A stretch of DNA of 64,000 bases from Kocuria rosea (GCF_023715525.1 NZ_JAMBOG010000012.1:52075-116074), one strand, 5' to 3'. Positions 28,185 through 37,208 are shown, counted from the stretch's first letter. Notes: a model not told the origin generated them from the sequence alone. Translations and numbers: made by a program.

Positions 28185-29195
28185 GTGACGACCCAGACCC
28201 GGCGTGTGGTGTTCCTCGTGTTCGACGGCGTGAAGATGCTCGACGTCGCCGGCCCGGCCGAGGTGTTCGCCGAGGCCAACGCCCTCGGCGCGGACTACGC
28301 GCTGAGCTACGCCTCGCCGTCGGGCGCGCCGGTGCTGACCTCCATCGGGACCCGGCTGCCCGTGGATGCGCCCGCCTCGGAGGTGGCCGAGGTCGACACG
28401 GTGGTCGTCGCCGGGGGCGACGGACTCGTGGCCGCGCCGATCCCCGAGGCCCTGGTCGGTGCGGTCCGGGGTCTCGGGGACCGACCGCGCCGGCTGGTCT
28501 CCATCTGCACCGGGTCCTTCGTCCTGGCCGCCGCCGGGGTGCTGGCCGGGCGGCGGGCGACCACGCACTGGCGCCACGCCCCGCTCCTGGCCCGCGCCCA
28601 CCCCGATGTCCGCGTGGAGTCCGATGCCCTGTTCGTGGAGGACCGGGGCGTGTTCACCTCGGCCGGGGTCTCGGCGGGCATCGACCTCGCCCTGGCCCTG
28701 CTCGAGGGCGACCACGGGCCGGACCTCGCCCGGGCGGTCGCCCGCAACCTGGTGATGTTCATGCAGCGCCCAGGCGGCCAGTCCCAGTTCTCCGACTCTC
28801 TGCGACTGCGGTCACCTCGCGCGCCGGCGGTGCGCGCCGCCGTCGAGCTCGTCGCCGCGCAGCCCGCGCTCGACCACAGCACCGGGTCGCTGGCAGCCGC
28901 CGTCGGCCTCAGCCCCCGGCATCTCGCGCGGCTCTTCGCGGCCGAACTGGGCATCTCACCGGCCAGGCTGGTCGAGCGCACGCGCCTGGACCACGCCCAG
29001 GTGCTCCTCGACGCCGGGCACAGCATCACCGTCACCGCCCGCGCCGCCGGATTCGGCAGCACCGAGACCCTGCGCCGGGTCTTCGTGGCGCGCTTCGGTG
29101 TCGCGCCCAGCCAGTACCGGGCTCGGTTCTCCACCACCCACACCGGCGGACAGCTCGGTCGGACGGGCCTCAGTGCCGGGAAGAGCAGGGACTGA
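28185..29195 (+). CDS. GlxA-family transcriptional regulator (DJ-1/PfpI plus AraC helix-turn-helix)
   Basis: This 336-residue regulator has two parts. Residues 1-180 form a DJ-1/PfpI class-I amidotransferase fold with FDGVKMLDVAGPAEVF and the nucleophile-elbow-like SICTGSFVLAAAG (Cys retained). Residues 215-320 carry the two AraC helix-turn-helix motifs, including LAAAVGLSPRHLARLFAAELG and ITVTARAAGFGSTETLRRVF. Such regulators sense small nitrogenous or quaternary amine ligands through the PfpI domain. Linkage to the HD hydrolase suggests control of that gene. Confidence 0.9.
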   Translation: MTTQTRRVVFLVFDGVKMLDVAGPAEVFAEANALGADYALSYASPSGAPVLTSIGTRLPVDAPASEVAEVDTVVVAGGDGLVAAPIPEALVGAVRGLGDRPRRLVSICTGSFVLAAAGVLAGRRATTHWRHAPLLARAHPDVRVESDALFVEDRGVFTSAGVSAGIDLALALLEGDHGPDLARAVARNLVMFMQRPGGQSQFSDSLRLRSPRAPAVRAAVELVAAQPALDHSTGSLAAAVGLSPRHLARLFAAELGISPARLVERTRLDHAQVLLDAGHSITVTARAAGFGSTETLRRVFVARFGVAPSQYRARFSTTHTGGQLGRTGLSAGKSRD

Positions 29196-29611
29196 AGCGT
29201 CGACAGGTGACGGTCGGGGTTTCATGCCGCAAGGGTCCCAGCGACAACCGCCGGAGTGGCTGCTCGCCGCCCTCGACGCCCCGCCCGCGGAAGTGCTGTC
29301 TCGCCCCCGCACCGGGCGTGGCAGTGAGGGCCTCCTCGGCCGCACGGTGCCGACCGCGTCCCGGGCATGCCGGGGGCCGCCCTCCACCGCAGCATCCGGG
29401 AGCTTCCGGTTGTGCCGGTGGGGACCCCTCGGCGATGGGGCGGTGTCCACGTAGGGGAGTGGTCATCCGGCAGCTTCCCCCTGACGCGCCGCCTGCCGCC
29501 GGGCCGAGGTGCCCCTCGCCGCCACCGTGCGGTGGTCGCGACAGCACCACGGGTCAGGACGTGCACTCACGCCTCCCCGGGACGGCACGGCCCCATGGGT
29601 ACGGTGGAGCA
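29196..29611. other. 416-base gap, nothing recognised
   Basis: Only shadow frames are present. The last dozen bases hold the -10 element of the next gene. Confidence 0.4.
29600..29605 (+). promoter_or_regulatory. -10 element (TACGGT) of a leaderless membrane-protein transcript
   Basis: TACGGT ends 6 bases before the ATG at 29612, the same layout as at 28173 and 33040. Confidence 0.42.
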
Positions 29612-30298
29612 ATGGCCTCAGACAGTCGCGGGAGCACCCAGGTGCTCTGCTGCACCGTGGGCGGGTTCTGCTTCGGGGCCCTGGTCGCGGGCCTCAACGC
29701 GGTCTCGGCGGCTCATCCTGCCCTGGTCGTTCTGTCCCAGGTCCTGGGGGTCGGCTGGTCCTGGGCCGGACTCGGCATCCTGGTCGGCGCCCTTGCGCGG
29801 CGACGGCCGGCCGTGGCCGCGGTCGGCACGCTGCTGCCGGCCGTGGTGGGGTACTACCTGGTCGATCTGCGCAACGGGGTCTACACCCATCATGATCGCG
29901 ACCACCCGGTGTACGACATCGATCCCACCCAGGCGCCCGTCGTCACGTCATGGGACGGTCTCATCGGCGACACGACCTTCTGGGGCGCGGCCGCTCTTCT
30001 CCTCGGGCTGGTGCTCGGTCCGGTCGGAGCCTGGACCACCCGTTCCGGCCGGTCGGGCCTGCTCTGCAGGCTGGTGGTGCCGGTGGGGGCCGCCGTGGAG
30101 ATCTTCGTGCTGCGGCTGCCCTTCGAGCTGCAGCTCCAACCCCGTCCGGTGGTGGTGGCCACGATGGCGGCGGTGGGGTCGATCGGCCTCGTCGTGGCCG
30201 CAGTGCTGTGCCTCCACCACGCCAGGCTCGAGCCGGGCTGTCGCCGTTCACCTCCGTCGACCCGGCAGGACGGATCTCCGGTCGTGCCGCTGCACTGA
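29612..30298 (+). CDS. DUF6518-like integral membrane protein
   Basis: This 228-residue protein has about six hydrophobic segments: near residues 10-30, 32-52, 63-80, 113-133, 146-163 and 170-192. It also carries a soluble loop, GVYTHHDRDHPVYDIDP, that resembles DUF6518-type membrane proteins. No catalytic motif is seen. The ATG at 29612 is preceded by a leaderless-type promoter rather than a clear Shine-Dalgarno. It converges on the AraC gene ending at 30336. Confidence 0.65.
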   Translation: MASDSRGSTQVLCCTVGGFCFGALVAGLNAVSAAHPALVVLSQVLGVGWSWAGLGILVGALARRRPAVAAVGTLLPAVVGYYLVDLRNGVYTHHDRDHPVYDIDPTQAPVVTSWDGLIGDTTFWGAAALLLGLVLGPVGAWTTRSGRSGLLCRLVVPVGAAVEIFVLRLPFELQLQPRPVVVATMAAVGSIGLVVAAVLCLHHARLEPGCRRSPPSTRQDGSPVVPLH

Positions 30299-30335
30299 CC
30301 GGGGACCCCCGGAGCACCGCTTCGCAGGACACGGC

Positions 30336-31292
30336 CTAGTGACGCAGCGTGTGGGCGGGGTTCTGGCCGTAAGCCTGACGGTGGCGGCGGGCGAAGTCCC
30401 CGGGGTGGGCGAAGCCCCAGCGCGCGGCGATCGCGGCCACGGTGTCCCCAGCGGTCGGATCACCCCCGACGAGGTCCTGGTGGGCGGCGGCCAGCCGCAG
30501 CCCGCGCAGATAGGCCCCGGGGGTGGTGTCGGCGTGGGCGCGGAACGTGCGGGTGAGCTCGACGGTGCTCAGGTGCGCGTGGCGGGCGACGTCCTCGACG
30601 GTGATCGGCAGCGAGACGGCGGCGTGCATGAATTGCACCGCCCGGGTGTAGGCGGCTTGCCGGGCCGCCACCGTCTCCCGCCGGGCCTGGGGGTCCCCGG
30701 CCAGGGGGAAGGCTTCCAGGGTGGCCACCGTCATCCGGTGCACCAGCTCGGCCCGCAGCATCGGCACGGAGACGATCTCGGGGTCGGTCAGCGCCCGGTG
30801 GACGAAGGCCTGGGTGGTCTGCCAGTAGGCGGCCATCTGCGCCGACACCGGGCCCGGAGCCGTGAAGACGACCGGGAGGGACTCGTTGCCGTAGGCGGTG
30901 CGGGCGGTCCGGGCGAGGGTGGCCAGGCTGAGATCGACCGTGTCGAGGCTCAGGAACTCGAGTGCGGCCTGATAGTCCTGGTGCGGCTGCTTCACCGCCA
31001 GGCCGGTGCCGCGGTGACCGTTGATCTCCCAGCGATGGGTCCCTGACCGCGGCAGGCTGACCGTGACCCTGTCCTCGAGCACCAGGTGCACCTGCCCCTG
31101 ACCCCGGAAGTGGAAACGGCCCAGGGCGAGCTCCGCGTCACCGTCCACGTCCTGGCGGTACACGAAGGCCGGGTCATCGCGGAGCGGATGGATGACCGCG
31201 CCCGCGTAGGCCCGGGACAGCTGCTCGTTGACCACATCGGGATCGGTGGTCACACAGCGCAGACGGATCGGCAGGATCTGCGTCACGTCCAC
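30336..31292 (-). CDS. AraC-family transcriptional regulator (copy 1)
   Basis: This 318-residue protein has an N-terminal cupin-like AraC-binding domain (about 10-200). The C-terminal double helix-turn-helix includes VEDVARHAHLSTVELTRTFRAH and VAAIAARWGFAHPGDFARRHRQAYG. The GTG at 31292 is preceded by GGACGGAG. The C-terminal DNA-binding region is closely similar to the second AraC gene ending at 31501 and to a dead third copy near 32.8 kb, so the three arose by duplication. Ligand and targets are unknown. Confidence 0.88.
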   Translation of the reverse strand: MDVTQILPIRLRCVTTDPDVVNEQLSRAYAGAVIHPLRDDPAFVYRQDVDGDAELALGRFHFRGQGQVHLVLEDRVTVSLPRSGTHRWEINGHRGTGLAVKQPHQDYQAALEFLSLDTVDLSLATLARTARTAYGNESLPVVFTAPGPVSAQMAAYWQTTQAFVHRALTDPEIVSVPMLRAELVHRMTVATLEAFPLAGDPQARRETVAARQAAYTRAVQFMHAAVSLPITVEDVARHAHLSTVELTRTFRAHADTTPGAYLRGLRLAAAHQDLVGGDPTAGDTVAAIAARWGFAHPGDFARRHRQAYGQNPAHTLRH

Positions 31293-31500
31293 CCCCTGCA
31301 GGCTCCGTCCGGTGCAGTGTCCCCAGGCGCGAGAACCCCGGGCAGCATCCCCCCGGGGCTGTCCCGAGCCCAGGCTCCGGCTGTCCCCACGGCAGCGGCA
31401 ATCATGTCGTCCAGGCTAGCCACCGTCCCGGGCCCCGCCCAGGCCCCCGGGACAGATGACCTCGGAGCATTTCCGCCCGTGCGTGCCTCGCGAGCCGGGA

Positions 31501-32481
31501 TCAGCTGCGCAAGGTGGTCGAGGGGGCCTGGCCGTAGTGGTTCCGGTAGGCGGCGGCGAACCGCCCCGGGTGGGCGAACCCCCAGCCGGCGGCGATCGCC
31601 GCCACGCTCACCCCCGTGGTGGGGTCGGCGGCCACGAGGTCGGCGTGGGCCGCCTCCAGCCGTGCGGCGCGAAGGTACTCCAGCGGGGTGGTGCCCTTCT
31701 CCCGGCGGAAGGCGGCCTGCAGACCTCGCGGGCTCATCCGGGCGGCCGCGGCGATCTCGGCCAGCCCGATGGGCTCGCCCAGGGACGCGTCGATGAACGC
31801 CACGGCCCGCCGGACCCCACCGGAGCCGGGCTGCGGTGCTGGGGCGGGGTCCTGGAGGTGCTCGAGGAACGAGTTCGGGAAGACGTGCAGCAGCGCGGTG
31901 ACCAGGGACCGGGTCATCTCCGCCCGCAGCAGCGGGTTGCTCATCACCTCCTCACGCGGCAGCAGGTCCCGGCCCACGTGGGCGATGAGGCCCGCCCAGT
32001 ACCGGCCCAGGGCCGGGGTCACCGGGCCGGCACCCCTGAACTCCAGGCGCAGCACATCGGAGGCAAACAGGTTCCGGGCCTCGTCCTGGACCACTGCGGC
32101 GTCCAGGGAGAGGGTCAGCACATCGAGGTCCTCCCAGAGGCTCGTATAAGGCTGCTGGGGCAGGAGGAACGGGCCCCGGCACGCGAGGGTGTCCCGGCCG
32201 CTGGTGACCCTCACCGCGCCCCCCAGCACCTGCCCGACCCGCAGCACTCCGGGGTGCTCCCCGACCCCGCCTGCCGGGGCGCCCTGCCACCGCACCCGTT
32301 CCAGGGCCACGGGCCCGGTGCCGGCTGTGGACACGCTCACGGAGACGTCGTCGGTCGAGGGCTGGTGCGTTCCCCGCACGGCGTAGACCTTCTCCAGCAC
32401 GGCCAGGGCCTCTGCTCGGTCGTGGGTGGTGAACATCGACCGCTGCACGTCGTCCCCCATGGGCAGGACGCTACGCCGCAT
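31501..32481 (-). CDS. AraC-family transcriptional regulator (copy 2)
   Basis: This 326-residue paralogue of the preceding gene has an N-terminal sensing domain. The C-terminal motifs are IGLAEIAAAARMSPRGLQAAFRREKG and VAAIAAGWGFAHPGRFAAAYRNHYG. I prefer the ATG at 32481 because GGAGGG precedes it at good spacing; the ATG at 32460 lacks a ribosome-binding site. It is separated from copy 1 by ~208 bases, so each probably has its own promoter. Confidence 0.88.
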   Translation of the reverse strand: MRRSVLPMGDDVQRSMFTTHDRAEALAVLEKVYAVRGTHQPSTDDVSVSVSTAGTGPVALERVRWQGAPAGGVGEHPGVLRVGQVLGGAVRVTSGRDTLACRGPFLLPQQPYTSLWEDLDVLTLSLDAAVVQDEARNLFASDVLRLEFRGAGPVTPALGRYWAGLIAHVGRDLLPREEVMSNPLLRAEMTRSLVTALLHVFPNSFLEHLQDPAPAPQPGSGGVRRAVAFIDASLGEPIGLAEIAAAARMSPRGLQAAFRREKGTTPLEYLRAARLEAAHADLVAADPTTGVSVAAIAAGWGFAHPGRFAAAYRNHYGQAPSTTLRS

Positions 32482-32734
32482 CCACCCTCCGGTACACCAC
32501 CCCGGGGAGGCCCCCACGTGTCACGGCGCCTGCGCCCCACCGCGGTCACGGGTCGATGCCCCGTCCCCGGGTCAGTGGGAGACCTCCCGGAGTCGCCGGT
32601 GGAGAACGGCTGTGACGGTCCCCGGTGGCCCACGCGCTCGGCGCGTCGCGGGCAGCCCACCACCGGCGCGCCCGGCAGCGGCTGGCGTCCAGGCCGTGCC
32701 TCGCACCGGGTCCGCTCCGACGGGCGATGACCGG

Positions 32735-32870
32735 GCATGCAGGCAGGGTGGTGGCCGGGGCCTGTCCGTAGCGGTCCCAGGAGGCGGCAGTGCGGCGTTC
32801 CCGGTGGGCGACGCCCCAGGGGCGGTGAGGGACTGCCCGGTCGGTGCCGGGGTCGGGTCTGCCCCCGGGG
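32735..32870 (-). pseudogene. remnant of a third AraC-family regulator (C-terminal helix-turn-helix)
   Basis: One minus frame reads PWGVAHRERRTAASWDRYGQAPATTL. It lines up with WGFAHPGRFAAAYRNHYGQAPSTTL at the end of the intact regulator at 31.5 kb and with the end of copy 1. DNA similarity by eye extends over roughly 110 bases. The remainder of the gene is missing or unrecognisable. It is evidence of a former tandem triplet. Confidence 0.7.
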
Positions 32871-33017
32871 CGGCAGCCACCGGAAGGAAGGGCAGGAGCG
32901 TCCCGGCTTGCCCCTCGCCGGCACCGGCACTGCACGCCTGGGCGCGGCGGGGGGCCGATCTGGCCGGACACCGTCATGTCGCTCATGCTGTCCACACCCG
33001 AGGAGACAGTCATACAT

Positions 33018-33029
33018 ATGAATATTCAT
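33018..33029. promoter_or_regulatory. perfect 12-bp palindrome, candidate operator
   Basis: ATGAATATTCAT is a perfect AT-rich palindrome in a GC-rich genome. It overlaps the expected -35 region of the glycosidase gene (-10 at 33040), a good place for a repressor. Confidence 0.5.
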
Positions 33030-33039
33030 TGGTTTTTAC

Positions 33040-33045
33040 TAGGCT
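33040..33045 (+). promoter_or_regulatory. -10 element (TAGGCT) of a leaderless glycosidase transcript
   Basis: TAGGCT ends 6 bases before the GTG at 33052. The ATG at 33018 is in another frame and cannot start this protein. Confidence 0.5.
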
Positions 33046-33051
33046 GGGACG

Positions 33052-34269
33052 GTGAAGGAATCCACGTTGGTGTCCCTGGTCGTCATCGGCACCCTGGCCT
33101 ACGGCGGGGTCGGCATCTGGACCGACCTGTCGGAGAGGTCCCGGCAGGAGGCCCAGGCCGCTCAGCAGCAGGCATCGGTCGCCCCGCGGTGCGAGGTCCT
33201 GGGGCGGGAGGAGCTGGTCCCGGAGGCCGGGGCGCTGTTCGGGGTGAACCTGGACTGGGTGGACAAGCCGTTGGCCGACTACGCCCTGCGGCTGGGCCAC
33301 AAGCCGGCGGTGAGCGTCTCGTTCACCGGGTTTCCCTATGACGAGCGGGGCCACCGGTATCTGCGGATGGCCGCTGATCAGATCCGCGCCGACGGGCAGA
33401 TGATGCTGCTGACCCTCGAGCCCGAGGGCGGGCTGCAGACCGTGACCGAGGAGACGGCGCAGGAGCTGGCGGCGGATCTGGCCGAGATCAACGACTCAGG
33501 CGTGCCGGTGATCGTGCGGTTCGCTCACGAGATGAACGGTTCCTGGTATGCCTGGGGCCAGCAACCGGTCGCCTACGTGGAGACCTACCGGCGCGTGGCG
33601 GAGGCGGTGCACGAGAGGGCCCCGGGGTCGGCGATGATGTGGGCCCCCAACTACGGGGGCGGCTACCCGTTCGCCGGTGGGGCTCACGAGGCCGAGCCCG
33701 GCACCGAGGACTTCGCCATCCTGGACACCGATCATGACGGGGAGCTCACGATGGCTGATGACTCCTATGCCCCCTACTATCCCGGGGACGAGTACGTGGA
33801 CTGGGTGGGGATGTCGCTCTACCACTGGGGCGACGCCCACCCGTGGGGGGAGAACGAGGTCCCGGAGGAGGGCAAGTTCCTCGCCCAGCTGACCGGCACC
33901 TACGACGGGGCCGGCGGGGACGACACCGCGGTGCCGGACTTCTACGCCGAGTACGGCAGGGACCGGGGCAAGCCGGTGTCCATTCCGGAGACCGGTGCCC
34001 TCTACGCCTCGGCCGTGGCGGAAGGGGCGGGGGAGCTGGAGATCAAGCAGGCCTGGTGGGATCAGGTCTTCGACTCCTCGATCCCCCGGGACTTCCCGCA
34101 GCTGAAGATGATCAACTGGTTCGAGTGGGACAAGCACGAGGTGGAGATCGACGGGGAGGTGGACTGGACCACCACCAACGACCCTGCCGTCCGCGCGGCC
34201 TTCACCGCAGCTCTTCCTGGCTGGTTGCGCTACGCCCCCGAGACCTCCTGCACCGCACCGGGCACCTGA
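33052..34269 (+). CDS. GH26-like glycoside hydrolase (endo-beta-mannanase fold), membrane-anchored or secreted
   Basis: This 405-residue protein has an N-terminal hydrophobic segment (residues 4-20) that serves as signal or anchor. A TIM-barrel with the GH26 catalytic pair follows. The acid/base Glu is in RFAHEMNGSWYAWG near 160 and the nucleophile Glu is in VSIPETGALYAS near 315. It probably cleaves a beta-mannan or beta-glucan backbone outside the membrane. DTDHDGELTMADD near residue 225 looks like an EF-hand calcium loop inserted in the barrel. A second, differently built GH26-like protein lies at 55.9-57.2 kb. Start chosen by frame and promoter. Confidence 0.8.
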   Translation: MKESTLVSLVVIGTLAYGGVGIWTDLSERSRQEAQAAQQQASVAPRCEVLGREELVPEAGALFGVNLDWVDKPLADYALRLGHKPAVSVSFTGFPYDERGHRYLRMAADQIRADGQMMLLTLEPEGGLQTVTEETAQELAADLAEINDSGVPVIVRFAHEMNGSWYAWGQQPVAYVETYRRVAEAVHERAPGSAMMWAPNYGGGYPFAGGAHEAEPGTEDFAILDTDHDGELTMADDSYAPYYPGDEYVDWVGMSLYHWGDAHPWGENEVPEEGKFLAQLTGTYDGAGGDDTAVPDFYAEYGRDRGKPVSIPETGALYASAVAEGAGELEIKQAWWDQVFDSSIPRDFPQLKMINWFEWDKHEVEIDGEVDWTTTNDPAVRAAFTAALPGWLRYAPETSCTAPGT

Positions 34270-34593
34270 GGCGTCCACCGCAGCCGCTTGCGCTCAGGCG
34301 AGCATCCGTGTGACCGTGCGCGAGAACCCGGCACGGAGAACCGGAGGGTATCGACACGCCGTGCGGGTGCGCTCAGGCCCCGGGCCGGTGCAGGAGCTGC
34401 CACGCCGGCACAGTCCCCGGGTGCTGGTGACCGGCGAGAACGCCTGGTGCGCCGGTCGTGCCGCCCTCGGCGGGACGGGGCGGCCGGTGCCCATGGTCTC
34501 CCTCCGGTACTGCGCGGGCCGGGATCGGGGCAGCGCCGACCGGCCGCCGGATGCCCCGAGCCGGGTGGGGCTGTCCTGCAGGCGCGGGCCTGC
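34270..34593. other. 324-base gap, nothing recognised
   Basis: No gene, repeat or strong hairpin is seen. Confidence 0.35.
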
Positions 34594-35055
34594 TCAGGGC
34601 AGCGTATGGGAGGCGCCGTCGGAGCCGTCGAGCACATACCGGAGCTGAGCCGGGTCGGGCCAGCGGTCCACGAGCTCCTCGACGAGGGCGTCACCGACGA
34701 CGACCTCGTCCTGGTCCGGGTACTCGACGGTGAGGTGGGCCAGCTTGCCCCGGTGCAGCTGCAGGCTCACCTGCAGCTCGATGCCGCCGCTGGCCCGGAA
34801 CCGGGCCTGGACCGGGTGGACCTGGGAGTGCGGCACCACGCGGACCACCTCATCGGGCACCTCGAACTCCACCATGGGGGAGAACCCGCCGGTGCCGGCC
34901 TCCACGTCGGCGCCGGTGTCGTAGTAGGACTCCTGAGCCACGTCCAGCTGGGCCAGCAGCACCTGAGCGTCCGGGGTGTCGGTGGCTTGGAGGATTCCCT
35001 CGATGATCTGACGGACCTGTGGCGTCACGGGGCGGGCGCGCAGCAGCTCGTCCAC
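34594..35055 (-). CDS. hypothetical protein
   Basis: I recognise no family. The 153-residue protein has helices at the N-terminus (VRQIIEGILQ) and then alternating beta-type segments (MVEFEVPDEVVRVVPHSQV, ELQVSLQLHRGKLAHLTVEY), with no membrane segment. The GTG at 35055 has GAGGAGG at 7-base spacing, better than the GTG at 35061. Its 5' end overlaps the upstream membrane-protein gene by 31 bases, so the two form an operon. Confidence 0.65.
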   Translation of the reverse strand: MDELLRARPVTPQVRQIIEGILQATDTPDAQVLLAQLDVAQESYYDTGADVEAGTGGFSPMVEFEVPDEVVRVVPHSQVHPVQARFRASGGIELQVSLQLHRGKLAHLTVEYPDQDEVVVGDALVEELVDRWPDPAQLRYVLDGSDGASHTLP

Positions 35056-35465
35056 CCACACCCCTCCTCGGTGCCGGCCGCAGCGCGGTCGGCGGCGAAG
35101 GACGCCAGGACACCGGCGGCGGAGACCGCCGCCAGCCACCGCCGAGGACGGCGCACCCCGGTTGCGTGCAACCGGGACACGACCCGGGCGTCGAGGGCCT
35201 CGGAGGGCCCGGCCAGGGCCCAGACGGCCCCGCCGGCCATCAGGGCGGCCACCACGTGGGCGGGCACGAACGCGGTGCGGTCCCGGTCGGTGGTGACCCC
35301 GGCCCACCACGCCGTGGTCGTGGCCACGCCCGCCCGGTAGGCCCGGCGGCGTGCTGGGCTCAGCGCGGCGGGATCCAACAGGCTCAGAGCCCCGAAGGCG
35401 GCGGCCGAGACGACCCCGAAGACCGGTGAGACCGGATCGGTGAGACGGGCGAGAGCGTGATGCAT
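35025..35465 (-). CDS. hypothetical membrane protein
   Basis: This 146-residue protein has about three hydrophobic stretches (near residues 15-35, 47-57 and 67-85) and an Arg-rich loop before a last hydrophobic stretch (RWLAAVSAAGVLASFA). It ends in a Cys-containing tail. The ATG at 35465 has AAGGACACC upstream. The 3' end overlaps the next gene in a different frame. Family unknown. Confidence 0.6.
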   Translation of the reverse strand: MHHALARLTDPVSPVFGVVSAAAFGALSLLDPAALSPARRRAYRAGVATTTAWWAGVTTDRDRTAFVPAHVVAALMAGGAVWALAGPSEALDARVVSRLHATGVRRPRRWLAAVSAAGVLASFAADRAAAGTEEGCGWTSCCAPAP

Positions 35466-35754
35466 GGAGGTGTCCTTCCGGGTCGGTGGCACCCACCCTA
35501 GGCAGGCAACCGACCACCATGACGGCACCGCACGGGAACCGGCGATTCCCCGGGGCCGGTGCACCCGGCGCCCGGGTTCGCCGGTGCCGGTTCCGCGCCG
35601 TCCTGCGGGGCGGTGGCCCGATACGGCCGGGACCCACAGCAGGGATGCCCGGGTGCGGTCCGCCATCCGGGGACCTGACGTGCCACCCATCACGGTCGGA
35701 CAGCCAGGGCTTTTGCCCCGAGGCCCCATCTCGCCCCACGAATACCGTGCGAGC

Positions 35755-36400
35755 TCAGGGGGCCGGAAGCGTGATGGTGGGGCGGTTCGGTTCGACGGCG
35801 CCACCGGGGGACGCGGTGCCCAGACTGAACAGGCGCCCCTCCAGGGTGAACCGCTGGGTGGGCCCGCCGGAGCTGAGGTTGGCCCTGATGCTGCCGCGGG
35901 CGGGGTAGGTGCCGCGGGCGGTGACGCTGAGCCCCATGGTGATGTCCCGGCGGAGAGCCAGTGGCCGTTGGCGGCCCTGGCGCCAGCGGCCAGGACGATC
36001 TGGCTGCTCGGGGCGACGGTGATGCTGGTGGCGCGGAAGATGAACATCGCCGCCGGGTCGCCTTGGGCGTCGAGGATCAGGGTCGATGAGACGGTGAAGG
36101 CCCCCGTGGTGCTGGTGTAGACCCCGGCGGTGGTCCGGCCCGTCGGCGACGTCGGGCGGGTCGCGGTCACAGCTCGGGCGGTCAGGGCTCGTTCCAGGGC
36201 ACGGGCGTCAGCCATCGCCGAGGCTGCAGCCGGGGTGCCGGCTGCGACGGCGCCGGTCACGTTGGGGCGCGCGCCGCTGTTCTGCAGCGCCACGACGTTC
36301 GTTCCGGGGTGGGTTCCCACGCTGCCGCCCACGGTGGTCTGGTGCCCGCCGGGGGTGTGGTTGACGGTGCCGGCCGAGGCCAGCAGGCCGTAGCGCGGCC
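35755..36400 (-). pseudogene. broken DUF3494 (ice-binding-like) secreted protein gene
   Basis: The minus strand carries two halves of a DUF3494 protein in different frames. The N-terminal part (YGLLASAGTVNHTPGG, then GTHPGTNVV, GVYTSTTGAFTVSSTLILDAQGDP and MFIFRATSITV) runs to NGHW near 35985. The C-terminal part resumes near 35937 (ITMGLSVTARGTYP, then FTLEGRLFSLGTASPGGAV and ITLP). Compared with the family, about 15-25 residues around the junction are missing and the frame changes. The N-terminus also lacks its own start and signal peptide. Family members bind ice or act as adhesins on the cell surface. Confidence 0.72.
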
Positions 36401-37197
36401 CGGCCCGGAGTCAGCGCTGGTGGTGCGGCAGCGACTGTCCAGGAGGCGCGTGTGCTGGTGCGGGAGGTGAAGGCCGCGGTGCTCGGTGCGGCCGGCGGGG
36501 ACACCGGGCCGGCCAGGACTCCGGTGCCGACCACGGCCAGGGCGCCCTGCCGGGCGAGATCGGGGGTCCCCTGCGTGGTGCGGACGACGTCCGGTCCGTC
36601 GGGCCGGCCGGCTCGGCGCTGGCGCGGGAGGAAGACGGCCAGAGCGGTCGACAGTGCACCCACGGTGCCGGCGGCCCACACTGCCAGAGGTCCGCTCCGG
36701 CCGGTAACCAGCCACAGGGAGGGCAGGCCGATGCCGGGCACGAGCAGACGGGCCTGGCCGGTGATCTGCTCCCGCACCGGTGGGGCGGAGTGGACATCGG
36801 CGTGGGCGTCACCTGCGGTGGTGTACGTTCCGTCGTCGTTGTCACCGACGATGCGGTGCAGGATCAACCGGTCGACCCCGCCGGACCGGGCCCCGGAGGG
36901 GCTGGTGGACTGTACGACTCCTCCCACCCGCACGGGCTGGACCTCGGGCAGGGCAGAGAGCACCACGACGTCGCCGGGGGCGATGTGCGGTTCCATGGAC
37001 CCGGTCTGGACGACGGTGGCGTGCCGGCCGAGCAGGATCGGAAGTGAAGCGACGGCGGCCAGGGTGGCCAGCATCACCAGGTAGATCCGGGCGGCGGTCC
37101 CGGCCGGGAGCCGGGCCCAGCCCCACGGCGCGGCCGTCACACCGGCAGGTGCTGACTCGGCGGTGGAGCTGGGCTCTGGCTCGGTCCGGATCTGCAC
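36208..37197 (-). CDS. SipW-type signal peptidase I (S26B) with fused foreign C-terminus
   Basis: Residues ~35-190 form an S26B signal peptidase of the archaeal/endoplasmic-reticulum type. The catalytic Ser is in QTGSMEPHIAPGDVVV, and His replaces Lys in DRLILHRIVGDNDDGTYTTAGDA. A C-terminal membrane helix VWAAGTVGALSTALAVFL follows the N-terminal one (IYLVMLATLAAVASLPIL). After residue ~200 there is no stop. The frame runs into what looks like the signal peptide of a second secreted protein (GALAVVGTGVLAGP, PSTAAFTSRTS) and then into the DUF3494 region out of frame. The GTG at 37197 lies 12 bases after the stop of the upstream gene. The peptidase core may still work. Confidence 0.68.
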   Translation of the reverse strand: MQIRTEPEPSSTAESAPAGVTAAPWGWARLPAGTAARIYLVMLATLAAVASLPILLGRHATVVQTGSMEPHIAPGDVVVLSALPEVQPVRVGGVVQSTSPSGARSGGVDRLILHRIVGDNDDGTYTTAGDAHADVHSAPPVREQITGQARLLVPGIGLPSLWLVTGRSGPLAVWAAGTVGALSTALAVFLPRQRRAGRPDGPDVVRTTQGTPDLARQGALAVVGTGVLAGPVSPPAAPSTAAFTSRTSTRASWTVAAAPPALTPGRAALRPAGLGRHRQPHPRRAPDHRGRQRGNPPRNERRGAAEQRRAPQRDRRRRSRHPGCSLGDG

Positions 37198-37208
37198 GCG
37201 AGAGCTGC

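Larger units (their letters stand above)
32482..33051. other. gap holding an AraC remnant and the GH26 promoter
   Basis: Apart from the AraC remnant, a 12-bp palindrome and a -10 element listed separately, no gene is supported. Confidence 0.5.

Noticed and set aside
33018..33051. ATG at 33018 as start of the glycosidase
   Set aside because: It is in a different frame from the glycosidase; the GTG at 33052 gives the signal segment and full domain.
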